Below the pieces are notes generated by a model. It was not told the DNA's origin. It made no database searches and saw only the letters and a list, made by a program, of their open reading frames with translations. From Euzebyaceae bacterium (GTDB lineage: Bacteria; Actinomycetota; Nitriliruptoria; Euzebyales; Egibacteraceae): 8,879 nt of DNA. This document shows positions 8,178 through 8,879 of this stretch, one piece after another (within the stretch, counting starts at the first letter, position 1; every line of letters starts with the position of its first letter). Location: NCBI GenBank assembly GCA_013696915.1, contig JACCXR010000241.1:1-8879 (forward strand), read 5' to 3'. Both the position numbers and the translations under genes were made by a program.

Positions 8178-8588
8178 CACGGCCCTCCCACCGGATCCGA
8201 GTCATCCCCTCGTGCTTCGCTGGCTTCCACCAGCGCCTGCCACACCGCTTCGACCCGCACCCCCGCCGCCTCGAACGTTGCGGCGGCCCGCTGATAATCG
8301 GCCCGGTCGTACGCGCCGCGCGGTGTGCCCTCGACGAGCGCGTCGGGGTATCTCGTCGGCTGGTAGTCCCGCTCCAGCCGCTTGAGGTCCCCCAGCTCCT
8401 GCTCCGTCACCGCCATGCCGAGCTGCTCACGGCACCGCTCTGCGAGCGTGCGCACCCCGTGGATGAACACCTCCTCCCAACCTCGCCGCTGCGCCGCGAG
8501 GGTACCCGCCGACCGAGCAGCGCCAGCCGTCGCGGCAGGCGCCGTCCACGAGCTGCAGGCGACGTCGCCGGGCGTCGTCGATCTCCAT
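8174..8588 (-). pseudogene. HEPN-domain protein, apparently broken by an internal deletion/frameshift
   Basis: The C-terminal two thirds is a clear HEPN domain in one frame (8482-8174): GWEEVFIHGVRTLAERC, then LKRLERDYQPTRYPDAL, RGAYDRADYQRAAATFEAAG and a helix ending WQALVEASEAR. The TRYPD followed by a Tyr/Ala-rich helix is typical of HEPN proteins encoded beside MNT genes. The N-terminal helix is not in that frame. A different frame starts at ATG 8588 with MEIDDARRRRLQLVDGACR and reaches VGGYPRGA, which could be the first HEPN helix. The family's central segment (usually with an A-x-Q-Q-A-A-E-K-A-L-K-A-like helix) is missing where the frames would join, about 8490-8505. The simplest reading is a deletion of roughly 45 nt that shifts frame. 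The catalytic R-x4-6-H motif of HEPN RNases is not visible. Alternatively, a shorter protein starts inside. The C-terminal HEPN call is firm; the pseudogene call is moderate. Confidence 0.55.
8184..8189 (-). promoter_or_regulatory. Strong Shine-Dalgarno for the MNT gene
   Basis: GGGAGG on the minus strand sits 6 nt before GTG at 8177 and 3 nt before GTG at 8180, so it favours the downstream start. It is the only strong ribosome-binding sequence near a gene start in this window; moeA, fdhB, fdhA and mobA have none that is clear. Confidence 0.6.
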
Positions 8589-8652
8589 GACCGTCGCCGT
8601 CGTGGATGGCCCCCCGCGGCGGACGAGCGCCGCCACGCCGGGGCCTCGCCGG

Positions 8653-8879
8653 TCACCGCGGGCCCACCGGGGCGCGGGTCCGTGGACGCGCGTCGGCCCG
8701 GTGTGCTCGAAGGTGGGCGACCAGGTCCGCGAGCAGGCGGTGCTCGGTCACCCGGCCGTCGACGGCAAGCGTCCACCCCGAGGGGTGGGCGCGGACCTCG
8801 ACGTCCGCGGCGTCGCCGGGGGCGGCGAGCCGGTAGCCGCTGCGCTCCAGGGCGCGGCGCGCCCACACCGCCCGCGGCC
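8653..8879 (-). CDS. C-terminal end of an unrecognised protein (cut by right edge)
   Basis: An open frame enters from the right edge and ends at TGA (8655-8653), giving 74 residues. Third codon positions are about 90% G or C, and the composition is protein-like (VWARRALERSGYRL, then ADVEVRAHPSGWTLAVDG and a helix LLADLVAHLRAHRADA), unlike the Arg/Pro-rich product of the overlapping frame from 8866. A GTG at 8868 could be a start, but the frame is open through to the edge, so it more likely continues beyond. I do not recognise the family; the pattern suggests a small alpha/beta domain followed by a helix. It lies 64 nt upstream of the HEPN remnant, in the same orientation. Confidence 0.45.
   Translation of the reverse strand, partial: PRAVWARRALERSGYRLAAPGDAADVEVRAHPSGWTLAVDGRVTEHRLLADLVAHLRAHRADARPRTRAPVGPR

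Noticed and set aside
8618..8634. Hairpin ggcgg/ccgcc upstream of the HEPN remnant
   Set aside because: Only 5-bp arms with no T-run; not distinguishable from background.

Overview
The window is very GC-rich DNA. Every convincing gene lies on the minus strand, so the genes are read here from right to left. GC content, third-position G/C bias, scarce Shine-Dalgarno sequences and the style of the formate dehydrogenase all suggest a high-GC actinobacterium (Actinomycetota, possibly Thermoleophilia or an actinomycete). That placement is an inference. No marker gene fixes it.

Layout in transcription order. (1) At the right edge (8879-8653) is the C-terminal end of an unrecognised protein. (2) 8588-7887 is a HEPN/MNT toxin-antitoxin-type pair. 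The nucleotidyltransferase (MNT) is complete. The HEPN partner appears broken by an internal, frame-shifting deletion. (3) 7786-6944 is a MobA-type molybdopterin guanylyltransferase fused to a C-terminal MoaD/ThiS-like domain ending in Gly-Gly. A perfect 20-bp palindrome covers its start codon. (4) A 72-nt spacer carries two inverted repeats. (5) 6871-5054 is an aldehyde:ferredoxin oxidoreductase (AOR) family enzyme. (6) 4984-2009 is a molybdo/tungsto formate dehydrogenase alpha subunit with an iron-sulfur N-terminal extension. (7) 2009-306 is a NuoE-NuoF fusion, the NAD/FMN electron-transfer subunit, overlapping fdhA by one base. (8) 291-1 is the N-terminal third or so of MoeA, the molybdenum/tungsten insertase, cut by the left edge.

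The central 7.8 kb reads as one module. Two pterin-cofactor oxidoreductases, an AOR and an NAD-linked formate dehydrogenase, sit with dedicated cofactor-assembly proteins. The MoaD-like domain could supply sulfur for molybdopterin, MobA would attach the nucleotide that formate dehydrogenase needs, and MoeA would insert the metal. AOR-family enzymes generally use a nucleotide-free bis-pterin, so the MobA-MoaD fusion sits where both cofactor forms are needed. Whether AOR passes electrons to NAD through the formate dehydrogenase subunits is an open and testable idea. No AOR-specific ferredoxin or flavin subunit is seen in the window.

No RNA genes, insertion sequences, CRISPR arrays or convincing factor-independent terminators were seen. 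Apart from the HEPN remnant and the edge gene, no stretch over 300 bases lacks a gene.
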